Positions 37,757 through 50,475 of a DNA stretch of 64,000 bases are shown in pieces. A model generated the notes under the pieces. It saw only the letters and a list, made by a program, of their open reading frames with translations, was not told the DNA's origin and did not search any database. The first letter of the stretch is position 1. Each line of letters begins with the position of its first letter. The position numbers were made by a program, and so were the translations under genes. The stretch is from Saccopteryx bilineata (lineage: Eukaryota > Chordata > Mammalia > Chiroptera > Emballonuridae). The stretch lies in assembly GCF_036850765.1 (NCBI RefSeq), contig NC_089492.1, positions 167,832,296 to 167,896,295 of the forward strand, given 5' to 3'.

Positions 37757-38525
37757 TACTCTGAATTTGACTATCTACTAAGCCTTACCAGTGAGTTTTT
37801 ACTTTCACAGTGTTTTCATGTTACAAATTAACACATTTTTGTTTCAGATTGAAAATTTTCCTGTAGCAGTTCTTGTATAGCAGATCTAGTGATTAACCCT
37901 CTCGGCTTTTGTTTGCCTGGGAAAGTCCATTCTCCTTCATTTTTAAAAAGCAGTTTTTCCAAATAAAGTATTCTTGTAACAGGTTTTTTTTTCCTTCCAA
38001 AATTTTGAATATATTATACTGAATATATTTGAATATATACTCTCTCTTGGCCAGAAAAGTCGAAAATCTGTGCTAACAAATCTGTTGATAACCTTATTAG
38101 GATTCCTTGTGTGTGAAGTCTCTCTTCTCTTCTTGCCTTCAAATTCATTAATTTTTGTTTTTTGATGATATAAATACAATGTGTCTTAATGAGAACCTCT
38201 TTCTGTTGAAACTCTTTAGGGACCTTTGAGCTTCCTGTCTCTGGATGTATATATCTCTTCCCAGTTTAGCTCCAGTTAACTTAAATAGAATGTTAGATGT
38301 ACTGAGGGTTCATAGACCACAGATACATCAAAGAGCTCATCAGTGTAATGCAGAGGATTAGAGAACCCATGATCTAGATTTCAGCCCCTCCCCAAATGTT
38401 TCAGAAGAAAGCTTTCTCTTTATAAGTACTTTACTTGTGCTCATTTCTCATCAATGTCAGGAGGACAATGAGCTAATGTCTATGTAAAAAACTTTAATAT
38501 TTTTTAACTGACCAAACAGTTTTTA

Positions 38526-41500
38526 TTTTATTTTTTTGATTTTTTTAATTATTAATTTTAATGCAGTGACATTGATGAATCAGGGTTCATACGTTCAGAG
38601 AAAACATCTCCAGATTATTTTGACATTTGATTATGTTGCATACCCCTCAGCCAAAGTCAAATCGTCTTCTGTCGCCTTCTATCTGGTTTTCTTTGTGCCC
38701 CACCACTCCCCCCACCCCTTCTCTCTCCTTCCTCATCCCTTCGCCCTCCCCCTCCCCTCTCCCCTCACTACCATCACATTCTTGTCCATGTCTCTAGGTC
38801 TCATTTTTATGTCCCATCTATGTATGGATTTGTATAGTTCTTAGTTTTTTCTGATTTACTCATTTCACTCTGTATAATGTTATCAAGGTCCATTCATGTT
38901 ATTGTAAATGATCCGATGTCATCATTTCTTATGACTGCGTAGTATTCCATAGTATATATGTACCAAAGCTTTTTAATCCACTCGTCCACTGATGGACATT
39001 TGGAATGTTTCCAGATCTTTGCTATTGTGAACAATGCTGCCATAAACATGGGGGTGCATTTCTCCTTTTGAAACAGTTCTATGGTGTTTTTAAGGTATAT
39101 TTCTAAAAGTGGGAGAGCTGGGTCAGAAGGCAGTTTGATTTTTATTTTTTTGAGGAATCTCACACAGTTTTACACAGTGGCTTCACCAGTCTGCATTCCC
39201 ACCAGCAGTGCAGGAGGGTTCCCTTTTCTCCACATCCTCACCAGCACATATTCTGTGTTGTTTTGTTGATGAGCGCCATTCTGACTGGTGTGAGGTGATA
39301 TCTCTTTGTGGTTTTAATTTGCATTTCTCTAATGAATAGTGATGTTGAGCATTTTTTCATATGCCTATTGGCCATCTGTATGTCCTCTTTGGAGAAGTGC
39401 CTATTAATTTCTTGTGCCCATTTTTTGATTGGATAGTTTGTCTTCCTGGTGTTCAGATTTATAAGTTCTTTATAAATTTTGGTTATTAACCCCTTATCAG
39501 ATGTATTGTCAAATATGTTCTCCCATTGTGTAGTTTGTCTTTTTATTCTGTTCTTATTGTCTTTAGCTGTGTAAAAGCTTTTTAGTATGATATAGTCTCA
39601 TTTGTTTATCCTGTCTTTTATTTCACTTGCCCGTGGAGATAAATCAGCAAATATATCGCTGCGAGAGATGCTGGAGAGCTTACTGCCTATGTTTTCTTCT
39701 AAGATGCTTATGGTTTCACGGCTTACATTTAAGTCTTTTATCCATTATGAGTTTATTTTTGTGAATGGTGTAAGTTGGTGGTCTAGTTTCATTTTTTTGC
39801 AGGTAGCTGTTCAATTTTCCCAACACCATTTATTAAAGACGCTGTCCTTACTCCATTGTATGCTTTTACCTCCTTTGTCAAATACCACTTGTCCATAGAG
39901 CTGTGGGTTTATTTCTGGGATCTCTGTTCCATCGATCTATATGCCTGTTTTTATGCCAGTACCTAGCTATTTTGAGTACAATGGTCTTGTAGTATAATTT
40001 GATATCAGGAAGTATGATACTTCCCACTTTATCCTTTTTTTTTTTTTAAGATTGCTGAGGCTATTCGTGTTCTTTTTTGGTTCCATATAAATTTTTGAAA
40101 TATCTGATTTATGTCTTTAAAGTATGTCATTGGTATTTTAATTGGTATTGCATTGAATTTATAAATTGCTTTGGGTAATATAGACATTTTAATTATGTTT
40201 ATTCTTCCTAACCGTGAGCACAGTATATGCTACCACTAGTTTGTATCTTCCTTGATTTCTTTTATCAATGTTTTATAATTTTCTGAGTACAAGTCTTTAG
40301 TCTCCTTGGTTAAATTTACTCCTAGGTACTTTATTTTTTTCGTTGTAATAGTGAAGGGGACTGTTTCCTTAATTTCTCTTTCTGACAGTTTATTGTTCAT
40401 GTATAAAAATGCCTCGGATTTTTTAGTATTAATTTTATATTCTGCCACCTTGCTGAATTTATCAGATCCAGTAGTTTTTTGATTGAGACTTTAGAGTTTT
40501 CTATATACAATGTCATATCATCTGCAAATAATGATAGTTTTACTTCTTTTCCAATTTGGATGCCTTTTATTTTTTCTTCTTGTCTGATTGCTGAGGCTAG
40601 GACTTTCAGAAATATGTTGAATAAGAGTGGTGAAAGGGGGAACCCCTGCCTTGTTCTTGATCTTAAGAGGATTGCTTTTAATTTTTGCCCATTGAGTATG
40701 ATGTTGGCTGTAAGTTTGTCATAGATGGCTTTTATCATGTTGAGGTATGTTCCTTGTATTCCCACTTTGCTGAAAGTTTTGATCATAAATGGGTGCTGGA
40801 TTTTATGAAATGCTTTTTCTGCATCTATTGAAATTATCAAGTGGTTTCTTCCTTTCTTTTGTTTATATGATTAATCACATTGATTGGTTTGCAAATATTG
40901 TACCAGCCTTGCCTCCCAAAAATAAATCCAACTTGATCATGGTGGATGATTTTTTCCCATATATTGTTGGATCAAGTTTGCTAATATTTTGTTGAGGATT
41001 TTAGCATCTAAATTCATCAGGTATATTGGCCTATAATTATTATTCTTTGTGTTGTCTTTGCCTGGTTTTGGAATCAGAATTATGCTCGCCTCATAAAAGG
41101 AGTTTGGAAGTCTTCCTTTCTCTTGAATTTTTTGAAATAGCTTGAGAAGGATAGGAGTTAGTTCCTTTTTAAATATTTGGTAGAATTCACTTGTGAAGCC
41201 ATCAGGCCCAGGAGTTTTCTTTGTTGGAAGTTTTTTGATACTTGTTTTGATCTCATTTGGTGTAATTGGTATGTTTAGGTTTTCTGATTCTTCTAGATTG
41301 ATTTTTGGAAGTTTGTATGTTTCAAGGAATTTGTCCATTTCATCTAGGTTCTCTAGTTTTTTGGCATAGAGTTCTTCATATTATTTTCTTACAATCCTTT
41401 GTATTTTTGTTGTATCAGTTGTTATTTCTCCACTCTTATTTCCAATTTTATTTATTGGAGTCCTCTCTCTTTTTTCTTGTTGAGTCTGGTTAAAGGTTTA

Positions 41501-44500
41501 TCAATCGATCTTGTTTACCTTTTCAAAGAACCAGCTCCTGGTTTTATTGATCCTCTGTATTGTTTCTTTAGCCTCTATGTCATTTATTTCTGCTCTGATC
41601 TTTATTATTTCCTTTCTTGTACTACATTTGGGCTTTACTTGTTGTTCTATTTTTAGTTCTTTTAGAAGCAGGGTTAAGTTTTTTATTTAAGCTTTTTCTA
41701 GCTTCTTAAAGTGTTCCTGTAGAGCTATGAACTTCCCTCTCAGTACTACTTTTGCTGTGTCCCATAAATTTTGAGTTGTTGTATGCTCATTATGATTTGT
41801 TTCTAGGAAATTTTTTATTTCTTCTTTGATCTCATTTTTAATCCATTCATTATTTAATAGCCTGTTATTTAGTTTCCATGTGTATGAAAATTTTTGAGTT
41901 TTTCTGTTGTGGCTGATTTCTAGTTTCATGCCATTGGGATCAGAGAAAGTGCTTGATATGATTTCAATCTTCTTAAATTTGTTGAGACCACTTTGTGCCA
42001 CAACATGTGGTCTATCCTAGAGAATGTACCATGAGCACTTGAAAAGAATGTATATTTTTCTGCTTTAGGGTGAAAGGTTCTGAAGATATCTATTAAATCG
42101 AGTTGATCGAGTTGTCCTTTAAGTCTGCTGCTTCTTTGTTAATTTTCTTTCTTGAGAATCTATCTAGTGATGTTAGTGGGGTATTAAAATCCCCTACTAT
42201 TATAGTATTGATGTTGATCTCTCCTTTTATATCCATCAAAGTCTGCTCTATATATTTAGGTGCTTCTATATTAGATGTGTAGATATATATAATAGTTATA
42301 TCTTCCTGTTGGATTGCTCCCTTTATCATTATGTAGTGGCCTTCTTTATCTCTTACTATACCCTTTGTTTTAAAGTTCATTTTGTCTGATATAAGTATTG
42401 CTACTCCAGTGTTTTTTTCATTTCCATGAAATGTTTTTTTTCCATCTTTTTACCATCAGTCTATGTGCATCTTTTGTTTTAAGGTGTGTCTCTTGTAAAC
42501 AGCATATATATGAGTCCTGTTTATTTTTATCTATGCAGCAACCCTATGTCTTTTGATTGGATCATTTAATCAATTTACATTTAAGGTTATTATTGATATG
42601 TAGTTGTTTTTTTTTACATTTTACTCTTTAAAGCTGTATTTCTCTTTTGCTATATCCTTTTTCCACTTTGATTTGTTTACAACAGGCCCCTTAACATTTT
42701 CTGCAAAATTGGTTTGGTTGTAATGAATTCCTTCAGTTTTTTGTTTTTTTTTTTTTGCTGGGAAGCTTTTTTTTTTCTCCTTCAATTTTAAATGATAGCC
42801 TCACTGGATAAAGTAGTCTTGGTTGTAGGTTCTTGTTCTGCATTATTTTGAATATTTCTTGCCATTTTTTTCTGGCCTCAAGTGTTTCTGTTGAGAAGTC
42901 TGATGTCATTCGTAAGGGGGCTTCTTAGTAGGTGATAGCCTTCTTTTCTCTCGCAGCTTTTAATATTTTCTCTTTATCACTTAGCTTTGGTATTTTAATT
43001 TTCATGTGTCTTGGTGTAGGTTTCTTGGGTTTCCCTTTAATGGAGTTCTCTGTGCTTCTTTAACTTGTGAGAGTTTCTCCTGCATTAATTTAGGGAAGTT
43101 TTCAGCTATGATATGATTGAACAAAGTCTCTATCCCTTGTTCTTTCTCTTCTTCTTCAGGAACCCCTATGATGCAGATATTATTTCTCTTCATGTTGTCA
43201 CAGAACTCTCTAAGAGTTTCCACAGACTTTTTGATTCTCTGTTCTTTTTTTTCTTTGCTTTCATGCCTTCATTCAACTTGTCTTCCAACTCACTGATTTG
43301 ATCATCAGCTTTTCCATCCTGTTTTAATTCCTTCTATTGTGGTCTTTATTTCTGCTATTGTATTTGTCATATCTGACTGATTCTTTTATAAATATTTCAA
43401 TATTCTTTTTTATACTTGTTATTTCTTTATTTAGGTGTTTGTAATGACCATCCATTGTTGTTCTAAGATCCCTAAGCTTCCTTACACTCATTATTTTGAA
43501 CTCTAAATCCAGAAGTTTGGTTATTTTCATATTACTCAGTTCATCTCCTGAAGGTTTCTCTTGTGTTTTCATTTGAATTGCACTTCTCTGTCTTATTATG
43601 TCTGTGTGTTTGGGTGTTTTGTTTGTAGAGCTGGTTGAGTCTAGGCTTGGTGTTGTCTGCCTCCAGTTTTCAGTTGTGTTATTTCTAGGTCTTCTTGGGT
43701 TGGCATCAGCTGTTAGTTGCAATCCACTTTCAGATTTGGGATGTTTTGAAGTCTTGATTTGTTTGTTTTCTTAACAGGTGATAGTCTTATTTACTGATCT
43801 CATCAGGGGGGCTTATTTGAAACTGTATCCAGGAATGCAGTGGGTGTTACCTGAGAATCTGAAGGCCTCTTCTGCCAGTTTTTCTCTCTGGGAGCAGGGT
43901 GTTTTCTCAGCTTCAGTAGGGGGAGATGTAGCTCAGATCTCCATGGAGACCTGAGTTACTGCCCTTCCTCCCCACTTCTTGTTTTCAGCTGTGTCCTGTT
44001 GTGCTGATTGGAGCTGAAGAGTTGTTTGGAGATCTGTGTCCTGGAAGCACTTTAGTCTTTTGTTTTGTAGAAGAAACAGCCGCTCCCTCAGCTATGTCGG
44101 CCTCCAGCACTGGATGATTCAGCTTCTCAGGTCATCCTCTGCATTCTTCTGCCCCTCACTGTCTGTCTCTCTCTCTCCCTCTCCCCTTTCTTTTTGGAAG
44201 ACAAGCCGGCTCTTTCAACACACCTTGCTCCCTGGTTGCCAAGCAAGTGGCTGTGAGCAGTATTTTCTGCTCTTTCCCTTGGAATGAGAGCCCTTCTGGG
44301 TTTCAGTCTCACCCCCCTCTTCTCCTGTAAGCCAGGGAGATTCAGGCGCTCCATACCAAGTTTTTTATGGCTTCTTCTTTGCTCTTGGTTTTTGAGAGCT
44401 GTTCTTGTAGACCAGAGTTGGTTTTTCACACTGATTGTTTCTAAATTAGTTGTAATCCAGTTTGGTGGTGTGAGCTGGGAGTCTGTTCATCTGCCTACTC

Positions 44501-44519
44501 CGCTGCTATCTTTAGGTCT
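38526..44519 (-). mobile_element. Near full-length L1, antisense in last intron
   Basis: The 3' UTR with C-rich tract (38695-38765), ORF2 pieces (RT core 40397-40840 with [16 protein letters not shown]; endonuclease 42093-42380), ORF1 pieces (43002-43223, 43324-43722) and 5' UTR (43730-44519) are all present. It belongs to the same subfamily as 5875-12317. The target AAACAGTTTTTA precedes it at 38514-38525 and recurs after its 5' end. Confidence 0.9.
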
Positions 44520-44533
44520 CCTCAAACAGTTTT

Positions 44534-44921
44534 GTTTTTTTTTACTATTTTTTTTTTTTTTGGTATTTTTCTGAAGTTCGAAACAGGGAGGCAGTCAGAC
44601 TGACTCCCTCATATGCCCGACCGGGATCTACCTGGCATGCCCACCAGGAAGCGGTGCTCTGACCATGTGGAGTGTTACTCTGTTGCAACCAGAGCCATTC
44701 TAGCACCTGAGGCAGAGGCCACAGAGCCATCCCCAGTGCCTGGGCCAACTTTGCTCCAGTGGAGCCTCGGCTGTGGAAGGGGAAGAGAGAGACAGAGAGG
44801 AAGGAGGGGGGAGGGGTGGAGAAGCAGATGGGTGCTTCTCCTGTGTGGCCTGGCTGGGAATCAAACCTGGGACTCCTGCACACCAGGCCGATGCTCTACC
44901 TCTGAGCCAACCGGCCAGGGC
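44534..44921 (-). mobile_element. tRNA-derived SINE, long type
   Basis: A complete reverse copy, ending ccaaccggccagggc. It is flanked by CCTCAAACAGTTTT at 44520-44533 and 44922-44935, a perfect 14-bp duplication. The site is the 5' flank duplication of the preceding L1. Confidence 0.95.
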
Positions 44922-44937
44922 CCTCAAACAGTTTTTA

Positions 44938-45150
44938 AAGGGTCTTTTTTTTAAATTTATTTACTCATTTTTAGAGAGGAGAGGGAGAGACAGAGAGAGG
45001 GGGGAGAGACAGAGAGAGAGAAGGGGGAGGAGGTGGAAGCATCAACTCCCATATGTGCCTTGACCAGGAAGCCCAGGGTTTTGAACTGGCGACCTCAGCA
45101 TTTCCAGGTCGATCGATGCTTTATCCACTGTGCCACACAGGTCAGGCCCC
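44938..45150 (-). mobile_element. tRNA-derived SINE, short type, with expanded GA tract
   Basis: A reverse copy of the short type (ccactgtgccacacaggtca at the head end). The middle is a long run of GAGAGACAGAGAG units. It is flanked by AAACAGTTTTTA at 44926-44937 and 45152-45163. It lies 130 bp before the last coding exon. Confidence 0.92.
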
Positions 45151-45280
45151 AAAACAGTTTTTATATAGAATGATGTATCTGTAAGGAACTTTAATATTGA
45201 GAGAAAAAGGGTTATCTAAATGTAAAACAGTCAAAGTTTATAAAAATATCATTGAATGTACTGTACATTACTCTTTTTAG

Positions 45281-45393
45281 GAATGATTGGAGATTGGAAG
45301 AATCAGTTTACTGAAGCTCAGAACAAGCAATGTAATGAAAGCTATGAGAAAAATATGGCTGACACCTCTCTCTCATTCTGCATGGAACTCTAA
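45281..45393 (+). CDS. SULT1C2: Sulfotransferase SULT1C-type, last coding exon and stop
   Basis: The acceptor is ctctttttag (ending 45280); 113 nt run to the TAA at 45391-45393, the standard length of the final SULT1 coding exon. It reads [20 protein letters not shown] and ends SLSFCMEL. GDWKNxF completes the PAPS-binding segment. The FCMEL end is the best single pointer to SULT1C2; SULT1C3 as I remember it ends FCLEI. The family dimer motif KxxxTVxxxE reads [10 protein letters not shown] here, so both the Val and the Glu are changed. The frame is open, so this is either a working enzyme with altered self-association or a gene early in decay. No clear AATAAA follows within 500 nt; a GATAAA variant sits at 45438-45443. 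Confidence 0.92.
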
Positions 45394-46171
45394 AAACCAG
45401 AACATGAAAAATAAGACTTATTCTCTGTGAAGTAGAAGATAAATCTATCTCCAAATACCATTAATGGTTTGTGTTATTTGATATGAGTGTTTTTGAACAA
45501 TGACTTGGACACTCTTTTTCTTGAATTTATGACTTACATTTTTGAATTAATCCCAATGTGACTTCTTTTACCTAGTATTCATAATCACCATTTTTCTTTT
45601 TTTCCTGCACATTTGTAGTGGTTAGGTTAATTTCAGTACACCTACATGCAAGAAATAATATAATATATTTAATAATTTCTATTTCTTCTAAATATCCTCC
45701 TTTCATCTTCTGTTATAATTTTTTTAATTGAAAAATGTATTTCAAAAATTCTACACAATACAATCTTACCCAGAAAATATGCCAATTCAATTCATTTGAT
45801 GACAGAAATATACTTAGTTTCTTACTTATGCTTGGAAATGGAAACAGCAAGAGATGATGAAAACAAGGTTTCTTCCCCCCAAAATGGTGCAGCCTAGTAG
45901 AGGACTGCAGCATGGGTACAAGTAAACTGTGTTATTAAACAAACTGTGATATACAATAACATGGACTGAAAGGTGCAGCAGGGTCAGATAGTAAAACAAA
46001 ACCATGTGGTATGAAGCCACAGAAAAACCGAAGAAAGTAGAAACATGACATCCTGAGTATTTCACAATAGCCCACTCCCTGGCCACAAAGCACATGCATC
46101 ACACTTAGCACAGTCATAATTCCTATCTCCACATTACACAAAAGTCCAAGATTGTCCTATTTAAAAATTTA
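45394..46171 (+). other. 3' UTR and downstream sequence of the sulfotransferase
   Basis: The 3' UTR begins here but its end is not clear. There is no AATAAA in the first 500 nt; weak candidates are GATAAA at 45438 and AATATA around 45650. No other gene or repeat is recognised. Confidence 0.5.
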
Positions 46172-46479
46172 TAGCTGACCTTTAAACAAATCTGGTTTGA
46201 ATTGCACAAGTCCACTATGCCCAGTTTTTTCAATAAATATTTTATCACTCTTAAGATTGCCTTAATAACACATTATTTTCTCTGGCTTAGTTTATTATAA
46301 GAATACAGTATATGATACATATATCATACCATGTGTTACCTGTCTACATTATGGGTAAGTCTTCCAGTCAACAGTAGACTATTAGTAGTTAAGTTTTGGG
46401 GAGTCAAAAAGTTATATGCAGATTGTTGACTGTGCAGGAGTGGGCAGCCTTGTCCCTTGCATCATTTAAGGGTCAACTA
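46172..46479 (+). mobile_element. Tigger-type MITE (MER2-like), about 308 bp
   Basis: The ends tagctgacctttaaacaa and taagggtcaacta are inverted repeats of each other, flanked by TA. The internal gtccactatgcccagttttt and caataaat follow the MER2 pattern. It is old and non-coding, related to the copy at 37149. Confidence 0.8.
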
Positions 46480-46481
46480 TA

Positions 46482-47615
46482 TTTCTAAAACCTTGGTGAC
46501 ACATAGTTTACAAGTTTTCTGAGGCCCAGAAGTATTTCAGGACCCTCTGGAATAACTCTTTAATGAAAAAGCCCAAAGGCAAGAAGTGGAGTGAGATTCA
46601 GGAGAGAGAGGAGCATATCTCTATCTTGTCCTCCACCTCCACCTCTATGGCCAAAATGCTAGGTCTCTTTTCATAACAGATACTAGTTAATTCTAAGTCA
46701 ATAAGACTCAACAGTAGTCACTCGTGCTATAAAAATATGAAGTTCAAAACCTCTGGATAATACCTGGAGAAAAAATGAAAACAAGAAAAAAATATATATT
46801 TTACTTTGAATTATCTATTTTTTCTGGCAAACTGTAAGTTATACCAGTGTCTTAGGCAGATTTCTTAGAAGGATAAACTGAGACAAAGATTCATGGGCAC
46901 TATAACTTTCTGGGGACTAAGTCAAGCAGGACAAAGAATGAAAGGAGTCACACAAGAATATGATTACAGGGAAAAAATCCAGGATAGGGAGATGGGAGCA
47001 AAGAGAGGAACTGAGAAACTGTTCTCTGAGGCTGTATATACCAGTATGGGAAGTAATGGGGTTGTACTTTAATTTCCAGGCAAGGTAGCAGAAGGCTTGG
47101 AGCTGAGCTATAAGCTGAAACACCTGCAGTAGCTGAAGATGGGCATACTTTCTTAACCAGGAAGTACCCCACAGGGGATTTGGGCAGCAAATCCTCAACA
47201 CCTGCTATAATCAGGCATTTCCAAAGACAAGAAAGTATAAGAACCATGCACAGAGAAGGTAAAGTACATTAGTTAACAGGAAAAGAAATTTGACTCTCCA
47301 TGCTGCCTGAGTCTATAATTATATATTCAACAAACCACGTGCCAGGAAATGAGAACAATATGTAAATGAGACCTGTGTGAGGGCACATAAGTTCGGTGGC
47401 TCTGGTGGCATCAGTCCTTGATTCCAAAGGTAGACTATTATCACATTTCAACCATGTACTTCTTGAAATCTTAACTTCCCTTAATAACCAGACAGCAGGT
47501 AGAATGCTCTCTCATCTCCAGCAAACTTTCTGTTACCACTGTCTTATAATCTCATATATCCCATTAAAATCTTCCCTTGCGAGGGTCACTGTCAGTTGCC
47601 TGCAGGCATAATTCC
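46482..47615. other. Intergenic, nothing recognised
   Basis: There are no protein hallmarks in the open frames and no named repeat. The sequence lies between the MITE and the start of the next L1. Confidence 0.5.
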
Positions 47616-48220
47616 CCATTAACACTGTACCAAAAGAATATATCACTTAATAAATATGCACTGAAACAGGGAGCACCAAAATATATAAGATATCAACTAC
47701 CTGACCTAAAAATAAAAGCAGACAAAAACACAATCATACTTGGAGATCTGAACACAACATTGATGGCTTTAGATAGATCATACCAACAGAAAGCAATAAA
47801 GAAATATTGGCCTTAAGGACACACTAAACCAAATGAACATAATAAACATTTACAGGACATTTCATCCCAACATATCAGATTATATATTCTTCTCCAGTGT
47901 GCATGAAACATTCTCAAAGATAGACCATATGTTAGGCTACATAACTAACATCAACAAATTCAGGAAAATTGAAATTATACCCAGCATATTTTCTGACCAC
48001 AAGGCTTTGAAATTAGAATTCAACTTAAAAAGGATGTAAAGAAACTTACAAAAATGTGAAAATTAAACAATATACTTCTATAAAAAAAGACTAGGTCAAA
48101 GAATAAATAAAAGTGGAGCTCAAAAGATATCTATATGACAAATGAAAATGACAACATGACGTAACAAAATTTCTGAGATGTAGCAAAAACAGTAATAAGA
48201 AAGAAGTTTATATTATTATA

Positions 48221-49277
48221 TGCCAGGGTCCCGCCCCGGGGGGAATCCAGGGGTCCCACAGGAAGAAACGGCATTGGCACTAATTGAGTGAGAGAGCCGG
48301 ATTCCTTTTTCTCTTTAGCATTTACTGCCAGGCATCTCTGCCAAATGCTGGTCTAGCTTTATTTTTATACACACAATGTTACAATCACATGGTATTCAGA
48401 ATACATTGATTAATAATTGTTTTTGTTTCACTATGGTTACATATTTCTAGGTAACAGTTAATTCATTTCTATAAGCTATAAATCAGGTGGTAAGTCATTC
48501 AAAGTACAGTTATACAATAACTTGAATAGCAATAACAATATTGGTACAAACTTCTAAAAGGTCAGTACTAATTAATAACTCTACCTAAGATCCTATTGTC
48601 TAGTCAAATTTTATTTATCTACTATATTCATACACTAGCTAAGTTCTAACCTTATTTTTCTCAGAGTGTTCCACCACCTGCAGGTCAGGTATGCAAGAAG
48701 AAAGGAAAGTTTCTTTACTCTACCACATGAAAAGGCTAGGGAGGTAAAGTAATGAATTAAGTGAAGGCTGTAAGGTGCTTCTGTGTATAGTTAGTGTTTC
48801 CTACCTATTCATAAGTCACAATCTATTTTTTATAACATGATTAATAAGAAGGAATTCTCCTACAAACTTAACCCTTTTTGAGGAATATCATAGCCAGCCT
48901 CTTATGTCTATGAGCCCAGGCAAGGGGGCTTACAGGCTTTTCTGTGGAACTCACACACTCTGTCTCATTTCCAAAGAAATTATTATGAATCTACAGGAAA
49001 AGCACAGTGCTATTATCCCTGTGCCATAAATGATAGCACACACACCCAGAAAAGGGGGGATATAAGGCCAAATTAATTCAAAAGGTCAAAGGGGGAAGTA
49101 TTATTGTGCCTTTTCCCTGCTGTGACGTTGTCAACCAGGAGCCATTGATCTTCACTGCGGTGACTTTGTCAATCAGCAGTTGTTGATCTTCTTCTGCTGT
49201 GACCTTGTCAGCCAGCAGTTGTTGATCTTCTTCTGCTGTGACCTTGTCAGCCAGCAGTTGTGGATCAGCTCCCGACA
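48221..49277 (-). mobile_element. Class II (ERVK-like) solo LTR
   Basis: On the minus strand it starts TGTCGGGAGCTGATCCACAA and ends GGGCGGGACCCTGGCA, so it has TG...CA ends. A perfect 6-bp duplication ATTATA flanks it (48215-48220, 49278-49283), the size class II retroviruses make. GTATAAAAATAAAGC near 48360 can serve as TATA-like and poly-A signal. No internal viral sequence is present. The U3 start holds a 39-bp tandem repeat. Confidence 0.92.
49118..49262 (-). repeat. 39-bp tandem repeat inside the LTR (about 3.6 copies)
   Basis: Units of 39 nt repeat with tgaccttgtcagccagcagt in each; the two outer-most units towards 49260 are nearly identical and the inner ones have drifted. Because 39 is a multiple of three, it makes an open frame (49078-49278, minus), which is not a gene. 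Confidence 0.92.
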
Positions 49278-50475
49278 ATTATAGGCTTATATCAAGAACA
49301 AGAGAGATCCCAAGTAGACAACCTTACATCACATCCTAAGAAACTAGAAAAAGAAGAACAAATGTAACCTAAAGTCAGCAGAAAAAATGAAATAGAAAAA
49401 ATTAGAGAACTAAATAAAATAGAGAACAAAAATCTATAGAAAAAATAAATACAAAAAAGAGCTGGTTCTTTGAAAAGATCAATAAAATTAACAAACCCCT
49501 GGGTAGACTCACTATGAAAAAAGAGAAAGGACTCATGTAGACAAAATTTTAAATAAAACAGAAGAAATTACCACAAACATTATAGATATATAAACAATCA
49601 TACCAGAATACTATGCAAAATTATATGCCACCCAATTCAACAATCTAGAGGAAATGAATAAATTACTAGAACTCTACAATCTTCCTAGACTGAGTCATGA
49701 AGAAATGGAAAACCTAAATTGACCTAGAAGCAAGGAGAAAATGGAAACAACTATAAAAAAAAAACCTTCCCAAAAATAAAAGTTCAGGACCAGATGACTA
49801 CACTAGTGAATTCTACCAAACATTCAAAGAAAACTTGGTATCTATCTTTCTCAAAATCTTCCAAAAAGTAATAAAAGAAGCAATACTTTCTGACACATCT
49901 TATGAGGATGACTTAACCTTAATATCAACACTGGCAAGGGCAACACACAAAAAAAACTACAGACCAATATCTCTAATAAATAAAGATGCAAAAATTCTAA
50001 ACAAAATACTAGCAAATCAAATACAACAACACATTAAAAAATAATACATCACAATCAAGTGGGATTTATTTCAGGAGCACAAGAATGGTTCAGTATACAT
50101 AAATCAAACAACATAATACACCACATCAACAAAACAAAAATCATATGATCCTATTAATAGTTGCAGAAAATGCATTGGACAAAATACAACATCATTTTAT
50201 GTTTAAAACACCCAGTAAAATCAGAATAGAAGGAAAGTACCTCAACAAAGGAAAGACCAAATATGATAAACTATCAGTATTAGTATCATACTAAATGGTG
50301 AAAAACAATGAAGACTTCTCTAAAGTTAGGAACAAGACAAGGTTGCTCACTCACTCCACTCTTATTCAACATAGTTCTGGAAGTATTAGCCACAGCCATC
50401 AGACAAGTAGCAGAAATAAAAGGCATCCAAATTTAAAAAGAAGAAATAGGACTCTCACTATTTGCTGATGACATA

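Larger units (their letters stand above)
36819..38250 (-). mobile_element. Old L1, ORF1 region (outermost host continued)
   Basis: Minus-strand ORF1 text of an old L1: ttaccatgaggctt-like text at 36890, ataacaacttaactttgatt at 36945, and tggccagaaaagtcgaaaat near 38050 for the CTD region. It picks up where the L1 at 22764 stopped. A Tigger MITE lies inside it. Confidence 0.65.

Noticed and set aside
49118..49262. CRISPR-like array
   Set aside because: Units are directly adjacent without spacers and sit in an LTR of a mammalian genome.
49078..49278. Repetitive 66-codon protein with ADKVTAEEDQQLL units
   Set aside because: It comes from a 39-bp tandem repeat in an LTR, and its start codon is formed partly by flanking DNA.
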